NCBI GenBank assembly: GCA_965215115.1
Contig: OZ244050.1
Location: forward strand, 1,302,001-1,366,000
Reading direction: 5' to 3'
Source of the DNA: CALDTK01 sp965215115
GTDB taxonomy: Bacteria > Bacteroidota > Bacteroidia > Chitinophagales > Saprospiraceae
Length of the DNA: 64,000 nucleotides
Notes under the pieces: model-generated
The model's database searches: none
Told to the model about the DNA's origin: nothing
What the model saw: the letters and a program-made list of their open reading frames with translations, nothing else
Shown: positions 18,841 to 27,836 of the stretch, in pieces
How positions within the stretch are numbered: position 1 is the first letter of the stretch
Layout: every line of letters begins with the position of its first letter
Position numbers and translations under genes: made by a program

Positions 18841-20116
18841 ATGCACCCAGTACACATAGACCCCCAGGCCACCTCGGAGATGTTCCGCCTCAACCGCACC
18901 CGCTTCGTGCGCCAGATGCTCGAGCAATCCGTGGCCGTGTTCTGCTCCAACGACCTCGTGTCGAGCAACGGGGAGTCGAGTGTGCGCTTCCGCCAAAACC
19001 CCGATCTGTACTACCTCACCGGCGTCACGCAGCCGGACACCGTCCTCGTGCTCGCGCCCGACACCGCGCGCGAGGGCTACGCCGAGGTGCTGTTCATCCG
19101 CCGGCCCGACCACCGCGACGCGCGCCTCCGCGGCCGCGGCATGAGCCTCGCCGAGGCCACCGAGCGCTCCGGGATCCAACGCGTGTGTTTCGTCGACGAA
19201 CTCGACGTCGAGCTCCACCGCCTCATCCTGCTCGCGAGCCGCATCTACGTCAACGGCCGCGAGGATGCCTACGCCTACTCAGATGCCGCTACGCGCGACC
19301 TGCGTTTTGCCGAAAGGCTCATGAAACAGTACCCCGCGCACAAGTACCACCGCGCGCAGCCGATCCTCAAGCAGATCGGGATGGTGAAGTCGCGCCCCGA
19401 GATCGCGCTCATCAGTCGCGCCAACCAGATCGCCCACGAGGCCCTCGTGGCCGCCGCCGCGCAGCTCCAGCCCGGCAACACCGAGTACCGCGTCGAGGCC
19501 GCCGCCACCGAGGCCATCATCGCCGGCGGCGCCGAGGCCCTCGCGCACCCCGTCAAGGTGGCCAGCGGGGCCAACAGCCTGTACCCGGGCTACGACACCA
19601 ACCGCGAGCGCCTCGGCGACAGCGGCCTGGTCCAGGTCCAGATCGGCGTACGCGTGGCCGGCTACCACGCCTCCATCGCGCGCGTCATGCCGCTGGGCGA
19701 GGGCCTCACCGCGCGCCAGTACGCCGTCTACGAACGCGTCGTCGGTCTGCTCGACACGGGCATCGCGTTGCTGCTGCCCGGCACCACGCTCTCCGAGTGC
19801 GAGCGCCACCTCCGCGCCGACCTCGAGGCCGCCTGCCGCGACCTCGGCCTGTCCCCCGCCGAAGGGCGAGCACCTCTTCCCCACCACCTGCTACCACCAC
19901 GTCGGGCGCAACCTCTACGACCCGTACGACGCCTACGCGCCGCTGCAGCGCGGCATGGTGATCGCGTGCGGGCCGGCGCTGTACCTGCCGGGGGAAGGGT
20001 TCGGGATGCAACTGCGCGACGTGGTCCTCGTCACCGACGAAGGCCCGGTCGACCTGAGCGCCGACGTTCCCGTAGACCTGACCGAGATCGAACAGATGTC
20101 GGGCATGATGGTGTGA
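18841..20116 (+). pseudogene. M24-fold (aminopeptidase P-like) protein, metal ligands lost, frameshifted
   Basis: The protein follows Xaa-Pro aminopeptidase P throughout: N-terminal domain with FRQNPDLYYLTGVTQPD, then the pita-bread domain (YPGYDTNRERLGDSGLVQVQIG). At the metal site relatives have DAG, GDITR, SHWLG, VEPG and RIED. Here these read QIG, ASIAR, HHVG, CGPA and QLRD, so four of five Mn ligands are replaced and only the histidine remains. It cannot be a standard metallopeptidase. Near 19860 the frame shifts by one base (the proper continuation PKGEHLFPTTCYHHVGR is in the next frame) and then runs to a TGA at 20114-20116. It may be a pseudo-enzyme with a sequencing error or a decayed gene. 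Confidence 0.8.
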
Positions 20117-20140
20117 GGGCGCGGCGTTTCAGCCCGGCCT

Positions 20141-20713
20141 ATGCGCATCCGTTGTCTGACCTTCCTCCTAGCGCTCACCGTCGCGGCGGGCCAGGTTTTG
20201 GCGCAAGCCTCCAACCAAGACCTGCCCCGCACGGCCCGTGAGATGGGCCTCAGCCTAGCCCTTCCGAGCCTCGACCACCTCCGCTTCGACACCACGCGCG
20301 TGAGCTTCAACCTCTGCGACCTGCGCATGCGGTGGTTCAATCGCCGCGAGGGCTTCGAGGTCTACGTACAGCTCGTCCCCGAGCCCGCCAACGGCGCCGG
20401 CCTCTACCCGCACATCCTCGGCGGCGCTGCCATCGTCAACGCCGCCCTCAACAGCCCCGAAGAACGGCACTTCATCGCCCGCTACCGCGCCGGCGACGAC
20501 GACCTCCAGCGCCTGGGCGCCGACTGGGCCACCTTCTGGGCCTTCACGCCGAAGCCGGAGTTCAGCGGACGCCGGTACGGCTACCAGGCCACCTACCACC
20601 GCGAAGGCCAGGGCGTCGTGCACGTCTGGGTCCTGGCCGACAGGCGGGAAGTCGTGAATGGCGACTGGGCCTACCTCCTCCCTTTCGCCCCCACCCTCGC
20701 CACGCCCTACTAG
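20141..20713 (+). CDS. exported protein of unknown function
   Basis: This 190-residue protein has signal peptide MRIRCLTFLLALTVAAGQVLAQA; the cleavage site VLAQA is itself encoded by a mini-hairpin copy (20195-20208). The mature part has no motif I recognise; NRREGFEVYVQLVP and ADWATFWAF suggest a compact alpha/beta domain. It begins 24 bases after the M24-like gene on the same strand and may be cotranscribed with it. Confidence 0.55.
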   Translation: MRIRCLTFLLALTVAAGQVLAQASNQDLPRTAREMGLSLALPSLDHLRFDTTRVSFNLCDLRMRWFNRREGFEVYVQLVPEPANGAGLYPHILGGAAIVNAALNSPEERHFIARYRAGDDDLQRLGADWATFWAFTPKPEFSGRRYGYQATYHREGQGVVHVWVLADRREVVNGDWAYLLPFAPTLATPY

Positions 20714-20716
20714 CCC

Positions 20717-20763
20717 GCACCCCCGCACCCCCGCACCCAGGCACCCAGGCACCCAGGCACCCT
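20717..20763. repeat. short tandem repeat, unit CCAGGCAC
   Basis: Between the convergent exported-protein gene and ndpA lie tandem GCACCCCC units followed by about three CCAGGCAC units. The unit is the reverse complement of GTGCCTGG, which makes up most of the 17-copy array at 45689-45824. Confidence 0.6.
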
Positions 20764-21767
20764 CACCTCAACAGCTCCCCGACCAGCTCCGGCACCGCGA
20801 TCACGATCCGCGCCGTGGCCCCCTCGCCCTCGGTGTAGATCAGGCCATCCTCCAGGGCGCTCCGCGGGAAGCGCACGTCGATGCCCTCGGCCTGGATGCG
20901 CATCATGACCATCTCCCGCAGGGCGGCATTGTCGTAGCGGAACTGCGGCTCGAGCGCGATGCCCTGGTCGCGGGCGGCTTTCGCCAAAACCGCCGGGCTG
21001 CCGTACAGCTCCTCGCTCAGGGCGTCGATGTCGACCACCCTGCTCGGGCTCGCCCGCACGTGCTCGTAGGCGCGCTCGAAGGTGGCGGCCTGGCTGATCA
21101 TCTCGCCCGTTTCGGGGTCTGCGGGCAGCTCGACGCTGGCCAGCAGGTCGTGGAGGCTCTGCGTCATGTCCTTGGCCGACACCGTCTCCTCGGCGCCGAT
21201 CCAGTCCGAGAAGTAGGCGCTCACCTCGGTCTCGGAGCGGTGCGTGAGCTCGAGGTAGGTCGTGGCCGCGCGGCGGTAGCGCCCGACGTCCACGCGGCAG
21301 GCCATCGCGAGCTGATTGGTGTCGAGGTGGGTGACGGGCTCGATGTCGAAGCCGGTGCGCGTGCGCCGGAAGATGCGCCCGGTGGTATTGCGGACCAGGA
21401 ACACCGCGTGCCGCGAGCCCTCGGCGTCGTCGTAGTCGGCCAGCAGCAGGTAGCCGCCCTTGGCGCCGGTCTTGCCCTGGATCATGGTCTCGAGGTGCCC
21501 GAGGACCTCCTGCGAGTACTCCAGAAAGTCTTCGTCGCTCTGGCTGCCTTCTTGGTAGTCGGCGAATTTCTGCGGGAACAGCTTCCCCGGACTGTCGTCG
21601 AAGCGGGCGTTGATGACGCGGCTGCCGCCAAAACTGCGGTTGAGCTTAGCGACGAGGGCGGTGATTTCTGGGCTCAGCGGTAGTAACTCCCGGGAGTAGT
21701 GCACGGAGGCGGAGGTGTGCCCGGGCTCCTTGAGGAGCTCGTGGACGACGCAGTGGGTGAGGGTCAT
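20763..21767 (-). CDS. ndpA: nucleoid-associated protein (NdpA/YejK family)
   Basis: This 334-residue protein belongs to the 37-kDa nucleoid-associated family (PF04245): an N-terminal helix-rich region (NRSFGGSRVINARFDDSPGK), LEYSQEVLGHLETMI and GGYLLLADYDD, then FLVRNTTGRIF. Members bind DNA; their exact role is not settled. The ATG at 21767 is chosen because a second, truncated copy (27266-27456) keeps exactly the same start and 191-bp 5' part without indels. A CATCTTCG box lies about 17 bases upstream. Mini-hairpins are at 20977 and 21620 (the latter also in the truncated copy). Confidence 0.82.
   Translation of the reverse strand: MTLTHCVVHELLKEPGHTSASVHYSRELLPLSPEITALVAKLNRSFGGSRVINARFDDSPGKLFPQKFADYQEGSQSDEDFLEYSQEVLGHLETMIQGKTGAKGGYLLLADYDDAEGSRHAVFLVRNTTGRIFRRTRTGFDIEPVTHLDTNQLAMACRVDVGRYRRAATTYLELTHRSETEVSAYFSDWIGAEETVSAKDMTQSLHDLLASVELPADPETGEMISQAATFERAYEHVRASPSRVVDIDALSEELYGSPAVLAKAARDQGIALEPQFRYDNAALREMVMMRIQAEGIDVRFPRSALEDGLIYTEGEGATARIVIAVPELVGELLR
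21577..21767 (-). repeat. 191-bp direct repeat, copy A (5' end of ndpA)
   Basis: This matches 27266-27456 over 191 bases without gaps, with only scattered differences, both in the minus orientation. The similarity continues more weakly into the promoter (to about 21813 and 27497). The two copies bound the accessory segment between them. Confidence 0.8.
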
Positions 21768-21972
21768 GGGCGTGGAGTAGGGAGCGAAGATGGGGGGCCT
21801 AAAACAAGTCGTCTCCGACCCAAGAATTTCACGACCCACAAATCTCCCCGGCCCGACGCCTGAGCTGAGAAGTCTCGAAAGGGGAGACGCTATTAGGTGC
21901 TCCTGCGCTACGGTAGAGACGAAAGCAGTGCTGAGACCGAGGAAACCTTGTGGCTCACAAAACAAACCTACC

Positions 21973-23115
21973 ATGCACACGACGAATCAAATTCACTCAC
22001 CCCGGAGGAAAGGGCGGCCTCGGGAAGGCTCAGTCCAGACCGTCATGGTCACCGCCGTCATGCTCGGCGGTCTCCTCGCCTCTCACCCGGCGTACAGCCA
22101 GGTGGTAAAGTCACAGTTCGTCGCTCAACAGGTCGAGGAGTTCCGCCTCAGCTACGTCGAGGTCGTGCAAGACCTCACCTACGTCGACCCAGTGGAGGCG
22201 GAGGAGCTCACGCAGTTCGACATCGGACGAATCATGAGCTACCCAGCCGACACCTTCCTCCAGGCATACGGCTACGACGAGACCGATGGCCCGTACGCCA
22301 CGCAGGAAGTGCGTACGCCACTCAACCGGCACGAAGAGTGGATGGCCGCCCCCGTGACGCGGCGCCACACCTCGGATCAAGGCATCCTACTTACGTTCAC
22401 CGATGGTGCTACGGAGTATGCTCAGTCCCCACTTCCCGAAACTGCCGAGCTACTCAGGGAACTGAGGGACGTAGCCGAGGGGCAGGGCCGGTTCGGGTTC
22501 ACCGACGCGTCGACTGCGTTCGAGCTCCAGACGGACCCGGAGGCCATCGTCTACACCGACCCCTTAGGCCGGCCAGCTACGCGCGCTGGTGATTACGAGG
22601 TCATCGCGGATCGGGACCGACTCGAGGTCACCGTCATCAGGTACGGGGGCGTAGATGGTAGCACGGTTCTCTCCGAGAGCGTGTACCAACTCGCGGACGC
22701 CTCGGAGGTCTTCGGGGTAAGTGGAGCGCTGGCGGAGGTGCGGTACGTGCGTACGACCTGGGACACGCTGTCGTCCGGGGTGATCGCCACTCGCGTCCAC
22801 ACCACGCAGCGTAGCGACATGCGCTACGCCCGCTCCGGGCAGGAGCGGGAGGGCGTCAACGTAAGCCTGGGGGTGTACCCGAGTCCTACTACTGGCGCAT
22901 CGATCACCGTGGTCGTGCCCGAGAACTACGCTTACCCACTCGAGCTCACCATCGTGGACGCCATCGGACGCGAAGTGATGCGACAGTCCTTCGGCGCGGA
23001 GTCGGGCCCCACCATCCTCGTCCCTCTACCCACCAGGATCCCCTCCGGGACTTACTACGTGCACGTGACCAGTGGCACGGAGCAGCAGTCCCGCCCATTC
23101 ATCATCAACCGCTAA
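21973..23115 (+). CDS. secreted protein with T9SS sorting domain, unknown function
   Basis: This 380-residue protein has a long basic N-region and hydrophobic signal segment ending ASHPAYSQ. The middle is not recognised. The last about 80 residues (VSLGVYPSPTTGASITVVV, then IPSGTYYVHVTSGTEQQ) form a type A T9SS sorting domain, so the protein should be exported and anchored or released at the surface. It is first of three genes in one direction (next start 20 bases downstream). The ATG at 21973 follows AAACCTACC, a sequence also found before the next gene. No mini-hairpin occurs from here to the end of the island. Confidence 0.7.
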   Translation: MHTTNQIHSPRRKGRPREGSVQTVMVTAVMLGGLLASHPAYSQVVKSQFVAQQVEEFRLSYVEVVQDLTYVDPVEAEELTQFDIGRIMSYPADTFLQAYGYDETDGPYATQEVRTPLNRHEEWMAAPVTRRHTSDQGILLTFTDGATEYAQSPLPETAELLRELRDVAEGQGRFGFTDASTAFELQTDPEAIVYTDPLGRPATRAGDYEVIADRDRLEVTVIRYGGVDGSTVLSESVYQLADASEVFGVSGALAEVRYVRTTWDTLSSGVIATRVHTTQRSDMRYARSGQEREGVNVSLGVYPSPTTGASITVVVPENYAYPLELTIVDAIGREVMRQSFGAESGPTILVPLPTRIPSGTYYVHVTSGTEQQSRPFIINR

Positions 23116-23134
23116 CACACCAAACCTACCTTTC

Positions 23135-24613
23135 ATGAAGACCAATACTACCCGACTCACCCTCGGCTCGTTCACGCTCGCGCTGTGGGCTTTCGTCCTG
23201 TCGCCTACCTCCGCGCAAGTCGGCATCATCTACACGCCCACCGGCGTCTACGAGGACATTACAAATTTGCCCCCAGCACCACCGCCGCCGCCGTCTGGCC
23301 CGCAGGCTATGACACAAGCCCCCGGCGACCGGAGGGTATACTTCCTCCACGGACTCACGGGCAACGAGGGCGCCTGGACGGACGCGGCGGCGTTCACGAA
23401 CACGGCTTACAAAGTCGAGACGAAGGTGGTCGACTGGAACGCCTTCCAGAATGGCGGGCTGGAGTCGGCCTCCAGCAACGTCGAGAGCACCCTGATGGAT
23501 GACCGTTCCGTGATCCAGAACGCGAACATGGACCCGAGTCAGTCCTTTACCATCGCGCACAGCATGGGCGGGCTGGCCGGGCGTGAGGTCATGCGTCAGT
23601 ACCGCCAGAAGAGCATTCCGTCCTCCAACTACAAGACGAATGGCCTGATCACGTTCGCGACCCCACACGCGGGCGCGCGGGTAATCAATAGCCTACCCCA
23701 ATCTCAGTCCCTATTTAGTTCGGGCTGCGCTGATTTGCTGGCTGGTCCCGTAGCGCAGAAGCTCGAAGCCGATCCGGGTTTCGTGTTCGGTTGGCTCCTC
23801 AACCTGACGGGCATCACCGCGAAGGTCAACGAGATAACGACCTCCCTCTGTAAGGTGGCCGCGCCGCAGCTCGGGGACATCTTCATCACGAAGAAGTTCG
23901 TCAACCCCGCCGGCCTCGACATCGGCGTCGGAACCACCTTCATGACCCGCCTCAACGCCAACGATCCCGCCGCCAGCATGCCGCGGGGCACGGTGTTCTC
24001 GGCCGAGAACGACCCGGTACTCTGGCGCCTGCTCGCCTCTCAGATGCAGGATGTCAATAGCTTCCCTACCTTCGGGGCGGCGAGCGACGAGATGCTCGCC
24101 ACTAGCGTCAATAAGATGATTCGCGATTACGAGGCCAAGCAACGGGAGAACTTAGACAAGGCCAATGGTTTTTGGGTCTGGTTCAAGAAAGAGGAGTACC
24201 GGCAGACCGCGGAGAAGTGGCGCAAGGGCGCCTGGTGGCTCGGCAGCGTAAACGGTCAGTGGCGCCGGATCATCGGGGCCGACGAGACCATCGTCCGGTC
24301 CGAGTCCTGGGTCTGCAACTGTCCTACCTTTACCTTCCCCGCGCAGACCTACCAATCCTGCCTGAGCGCCGGCTGTGACGCTCAGTTCATCGAGAGGAGG
24401 GTCGACGTCCTTCGGCGCGACAACGACGGCGTCGTCACGACGGAGTCGGCGGCGTGGCCCGGGGCACCTCGTTACGAGACGACCGGTAGCAACCACTTCC
24501 AAATCCGAAATGACAAGACTACGGCGGAAGGCTTGGATTGGACGTTTAACAGGCAGCGTAAAGCAAACGGGCAGTCCTATGCAAACGAGTTCTTCTTCAC
24601 CGACAAACGCTAG
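23135..24613 (+). CDS. secreted alpha/beta hydrolase (lipase/PGAP1-like)
   Basis: This 492-residue protein has signal peptide MKTNTTRLTLGSFTLALWAFVLSPTSAQ and a Pro-rich linker, then an alpha/beta-hydrolase domain: VYFLHGLTGNEGAW (oxyanion region) and FTIAHSMGGLAGREVM (nucleophile Ser in AHSMGG), then ITFATPHAGARVI as in lipases and PGAP1-type esterases. The acid and His of the triad cannot be placed with certainty. The C-terminal 200 residues are unrecognised and include CNCPTF and CLSAGCDAQ, possible disulfides. No T9SS tail is seen. It lies between the T9SS cargo gene and the propeller lipoprotein, likely one operon. Confidence 0.75.
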   Translation: MKTNTTRLTLGSFTLALWAFVLSPTSAQVGIIYTPTGVYEDITNLPPAPPPPPSGPQAMTQAPGDRRVYFLHGLTGNEGAWTDAAAFTNTAYKVETKVVDWNAFQNGGLESASSNVESTLMDDRSVIQNANMDPSQSFTIAHSMGGLAGREVMRQYRQKSIPSSNYKTNGLITFATPHAGARVINSLPQSQSLFSSGCADLLAGPVAQKLEADPGFVFGWLLNLTGITAKVNEITTSLCKVAAPQLGDIFITKKFVNPAGLDIGVGTTFMTRLNANDPAASMPRGTVFSAENDPVLWRLLASQMQDVNSFPTFGAASDEMLATSVNKMIRDYEAKQRENLDKANGFWVWFKKEEYRQTAEKWRKGAWWLGSVNGQWRRIIGADETIVRSESWVCNCPTFTFPAQTYQSCLSAGCDAQFIERRVDVLRRDNDGVVTTESAAWPGAPRYETTGSNHFQIRNDKTTAEGLDWTFNRQRKANGQSYANEFFFTDKR

Positions 24614-24614
24614 T

Positions 24615-26021
24615 ATGTCACAGCGCATGACAGTCATTCTCCCCTACTTGCTCGCGCTCGCGGGCACCGTGGCCAGCGCATGCGAGAAGGAGCCCCCCTT
24701 CGTATCGAATGTCGAGGAGTGCCCTGGCGGGCAATTTTGCCCGCCGGACCCCGGCCCGACCACCAACGTCTGGACCGTCGAACTCGGCCGCAAGGCCGGG
24801 TTCGGCGACGGGCTCCCGCCCTTGTTCATCGACGATCCCGACGAAGCCACCGGGCGCGGTGGGCTCCTGGCCGTACTCCATGCTCTCGACTCCATCACTT
24901 ATCTTTACCACCTCAACCCGGAGACTGGTGCTAAACTCGACTCCATAAGGGTTGACGCTAGCGTACTAGGGTCTAAGGGCTTCGAAATTGGAGGCAACTA
25001 CCACCATCGCGGCGACACCCTCATCGTCGGAACCTCGGCCCGCGGGACGATTGATTCATACATTGCGCTAGACCTGCGGACCGGCAAGATCCTCTGGACC
25101 GAGCCGCGGGGCGGGACATTAAACCTGTTTGACGATGATACTGGCAACTTCATCGGTACCGCAAAGGATGAACATCTACGCCAGTACGAAGCCTATCGCC
25201 TCAATGCGAGCACGGGAAAACTCGACCTGCTTTTTACCCGCCCGTACGCCGACTCGATTTGGAATGCTGGCTGGAACGGACCATCCTTCTTTCGTACACC
25301 CAGCGGAAACCCGGCGGTCCTACTTACGGAAGGCTACGTAGCCAACAAGAGCAACAAGACCTATTACCACCTTTTCGCGCTCGACCTAAGCACAGGTCGT
25401 GATATGTGGCGACGTGAGTACATTACCCGCGGGTTTGGTTTCAGTGGTCCAATGCTGCCGCGCTACCGGGGGGACTTCCTCGTGCAGACCTGGGACACGC
25501 TCCGGCGCATCGACCCCCTCACCGGCCGCGACCGCTGGGCGACGCACGTTGGGCTGGACTTTGTTGGTTCGAATGATACTTCGGTCGCGAACGTCAATTG
25601 GGCCGGGGCGCCACTAGTCATCGACTCGATTAGAGGATTTGTGTACCAAGTCGGAGCAAACCACTGGTTACAAGCCTTCGACCTCGAGACAGGCGAACGC
25701 ATGTGGGAAGTGAGGCACAACACGATCTCGAGCCTCTTCGCACCCCTTGTCGACTTCCGCGACGAGCGCGATCACCGCGGCTGGCGCTTCCCCTACCCGC
25801 ACCAGCGCTACGGGGGCGGGGCCAAGTACATGGTCTACGGCGCGACCGACGGGATCCTGCACCTAATCCATGCCGATGACGGTACCGACGTCGGCGTAGT
25901 CAACCCCGCTACCGATCAGGGTCGCCTCAACGACGGCTTCACCTACGACGCCCGCCGCCGCCGCTTCTACCTGTGGGACGGGTACCGGGCCTCCTGCCAG
26001 GAGTTACCGGAAAGCTTTTAG
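24615..26021 (+). CDS. PQQ-like beta-propeller lipoprotein
   Basis: This 468-residue protein has a signal and lipobox (LLALAGTVASACEKEP), so it is lipid-anchored. The body has repeats of the PQQ/outer-membrane-assembly type: YIALDLRTGKILW, LFALDLSTGRDMW, RIDPLTGRDRWAT and LQAFDLETGERMW, each one propeller blade with a terminal Trp. No cofactor-binding residues are evident; the fold probably serves binding. It starts one base after the hydrolase stop codon, so the two are translationally coupled. Confidence 0.72.
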   Translation: MSQRMTVILPYLLALAGTVASACEKEPPFVSNVEECPGGQFCPPDPGPTTNVWTVELGRKAGFGDGLPPLFIDDPDEATGRGGLLAVLHALDSITYLYHLNPETGAKLDSIRVDASVLGSKGFEIGGNYHHRGDTLIVGTSARGTIDSYIALDLRTGKILWTEPRGGTLNLFDDDTGNFIGTAKDEHLRQYEAYRLNASTGKLDLLFTRPYADSIWNAGWNGPSFFRTPSGNPAVLLTEGYVANKSNKTYYHLFALDLSTGRDMWRREYITRGFGFSGPMLPRYRGDFLVQTWDTLRRIDPLTGRDRWATHVGLDFVGSNDTSVANVNWAGAPLVIDSIRGFVYQVGANHWLQAFDLETGERMWEVRHNTISSLFAPLVDFRDERDHRGWRFPYPHQRYGGGAKYMVYGATDGILHLIHADDGTDVGVVNPATDQGRLNDGFTYDARRRRFYLWDGYRASCQELPESF

Positions 26022-26031
26022 TTGCGTTGGC

Positions 26032-26099
26032 GAGGAGGCCGTTACAGCCGCGCCTAGTAAGAGGCCGCTCAGGCATTGCCCGGGCGGCCTCCTCCTTTT
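26032..26099 (+). terminator. probable terminator of the three-gene island operon
   Basis: GAGGCCG (26061-26067) pairs with CGGCCTC (26085-26091) around a smaller GGC/GCC stem, followed by CTCCTTTTG. An alternative longer pairing uses GAGGAGGCCG at 26032-26041. The T-run is short. Confidence 0.6.
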
Positions 26100-26109
26100 G
26101 TGGGTTCCA

Positions 26110-27104
26110 TTAAGGGGTTTGGCGCTGGATCTCCGCCGTTAGTTCCTCGTGGATCTTATCTACCGTGGCCTCCATCGTGCGCTGGAGGCGCCGCAGGTTG
26201 TGTGCGCCGCCGATGTCGACGCGGTTGCTCTGCCGCAGGGCCATGTCAAACTCGCCGCGTGCGAATTGATTGTAGCCTGCGCCGCCCACCTCGCGCAGCC
26301 CAGCGTACGCACCGACGACATAGGTCCGGCACCACTTATCGCCGCACTTCAGGATGAGGTGGCTCCCCGCGTCGCTCGTCGGGTTGCAGTACAGCTTCCG
26401 GTCCGGGTCCCGCTGCTGGAAGCCAGCTAGGTGGCCGTTGAGCGCCTCCTTAAAACCTTTGCGCAGGGACGTTAGCGCCGGCGCCGTGATCGCTTCCTGC
26501 GCCACCATGTTGAGCAAGAGCCTCCGGTAGAGCGCGGTGGTGTCGGGGGGCCAGACCTCTGTCATGGGGTAGCGCGCGTAGTCCGCGTACGCGCGCTGGA
26601 GGTCCGTCACCAGCCGACTGTGCGCCGCGGCGTGATGCGCCCTTCCGTCAAACCGCGAGGTGAAGCCACCGTCGCGCGAGTGCTCGTCGACGAAGTCGCG
26701 CAGGAGCACGAACTGTGGGCAGGTGTAGAGCCAATACGGGAGGGATCCGCTGCAGGAGCGGAAGAAGGTATAATCGCCTTTCGACTTAGCGCGCCCGTCG
26801 GATAGGACCGGCAGGCCGTACCTTTCGATGCCAGGCTGACCGGGCGCCGCGGCCTCGCCGCTGTAGCTGGCGTAGGTTGTAACGCCGCAGACCACACGTC
26901 TAGCCACGCGGAGACCTCCAGATATTCCTGCAACGTGAACGGCGTGTCGCCCAAAAGCCGTTTGTAGGCGGAGGAGCGACAGACATGAATGTAATGGCCC
27001 AAATCCTCGGCTGTGCGCCCAGTCTCGTGAAGGCGATCCTCGACGGCAGTTCGCCACTGCCATAGGCGATCGCCAGTGTTGCTACTTGACAGTCCCGCGC
27101 TCAT
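26110..27104 (-). pseudogene. helix-turn-helix regulator-like protein, frameshifted
   Basis: From the ATG at 27104 the frame gives an N-terminal domain with a helix-turn-helix-like stretch (GRTAEDLGHYIHVCRSSAYK, then RLLGDTPFTLQEYLEVSAWL), of the sort found in many Bacteroidota regulators. The C-terminal 230 residues (KGDYTFFRSCSGSLPYWLY, then FVLLRDFVDEHSRDGG) are in another frame, so a one-base shift lies between about 26840 and 26910. The C-terminal domain is not recognised. The frame from 26110 is open back to 27063, but its upstream part reads as non-protein-like sequence. This is either a sequencing error or a broken gene. Confidence 0.6.
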
Positions 27105-27222
27105 CGTCTGTTGGTTTGGTTAAGATTTAGGTTGCGAGGCAAATTAGGCGCTAGAGGTTGTATTTTAGTATGTGGCAGACAGTAAACCAAATCTTTTTTG
27201 TAGCATGAAGATAGGAATTTGT

Positions 27223-27456
27223 CTACTGCTCAACAAGGCGCTCTGTATACGCTGGCTCCTGATACAACAGCTTCCCCGGGCTGTCGTCGAAGCGGGCGTT
27301 GATGACGCGGCTGCCGCCAAAACTGCGGTTGAGCTTAGCGAGGAGGGCGTTGAGCTCCGCCGAGGGCGGCAGCGGGGCCTGGGAGTAGTGCACGGAGGCG
27401 GAGGTGTGCCCAGGCTCCTCGAGGAGTTCGTGGACGACGCATTGGGTGAGGGTCAT
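27223..27456 (-). pseudogene. truncated ndpA copy
   Basis: A 77-codon frame starts MTLTQCVVHELLEEPGHTSA and follows ndpA residues 1-63 with about 75-80% identity at the protein level, then diverges at codon 64 (LYQEPAYTERL) and stops. It corresponds to the 191-bp repeat copy B. It keeps its own promoter-like sequence (CATCTTTG about 15 bases upstream). It cannot make a working NdpA. Confidence 0.8.
27266..27456 (-). repeat. 191-bp direct repeat, copy B
   Basis: Same orientation as copy A at 21577-21767, gap-free over 191 bases. Homologous recombination between the two would remove about 5.7 kb and leave one complete ndpA. Confidence 0.8.
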
Positions 27457-27609
27457 GGTGTGTGTGGGGGGCAAAGATGGGGGCGGGGGGCCCAAAACCT
27501 CCCCCGCCCGAACTCCGCAAGACGACCTCACGCTGCGCGCCGAGCGTGTAGACAGACAAGCCGCCATCGTCGTGGTGCAGCGGTAGTCGCGGCAGCTTGC
27601 GGTGGATAC

Positions 27610-27699
27610 GCCTTTCGGCAAAACAGGTATCCCGTTTTGGCGCAAGCGAACAACCGCGTGAGCGCAGCCGCAACCCCGCGAGCCGTTTTGCCGCAAGGC
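27610..27699. repeat. cluster of three mini-hairpins between divergent genes
   Basis: Three copies occur: GCCTTTCGGCAAAAC (27610-27624), GTTTTGGCGCAAGC (27634-27647) and GTTTTGCCGCAAGGC (27685-27699). The first and last are inverted relative to each other and carry the GCC/GGC stem with GAAA and GCAA loops. The segment 27457-27836 has no other recognised feature. Confidence 0.75.
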
Positions 27700-27836
27700 C
27701 CCCCGACCGAACTCTACGGCGGAGCGGCGTCGAATTGTGTCGCCATCCGTGCAAAGGCGTAAGTGAGTAGCTTCGCCTAGGCTTCCGTGCCCGAAGTTGC
27801 ACTTCGCCATCCTTCGTCTCCCGTAAAAGAGCCCCG

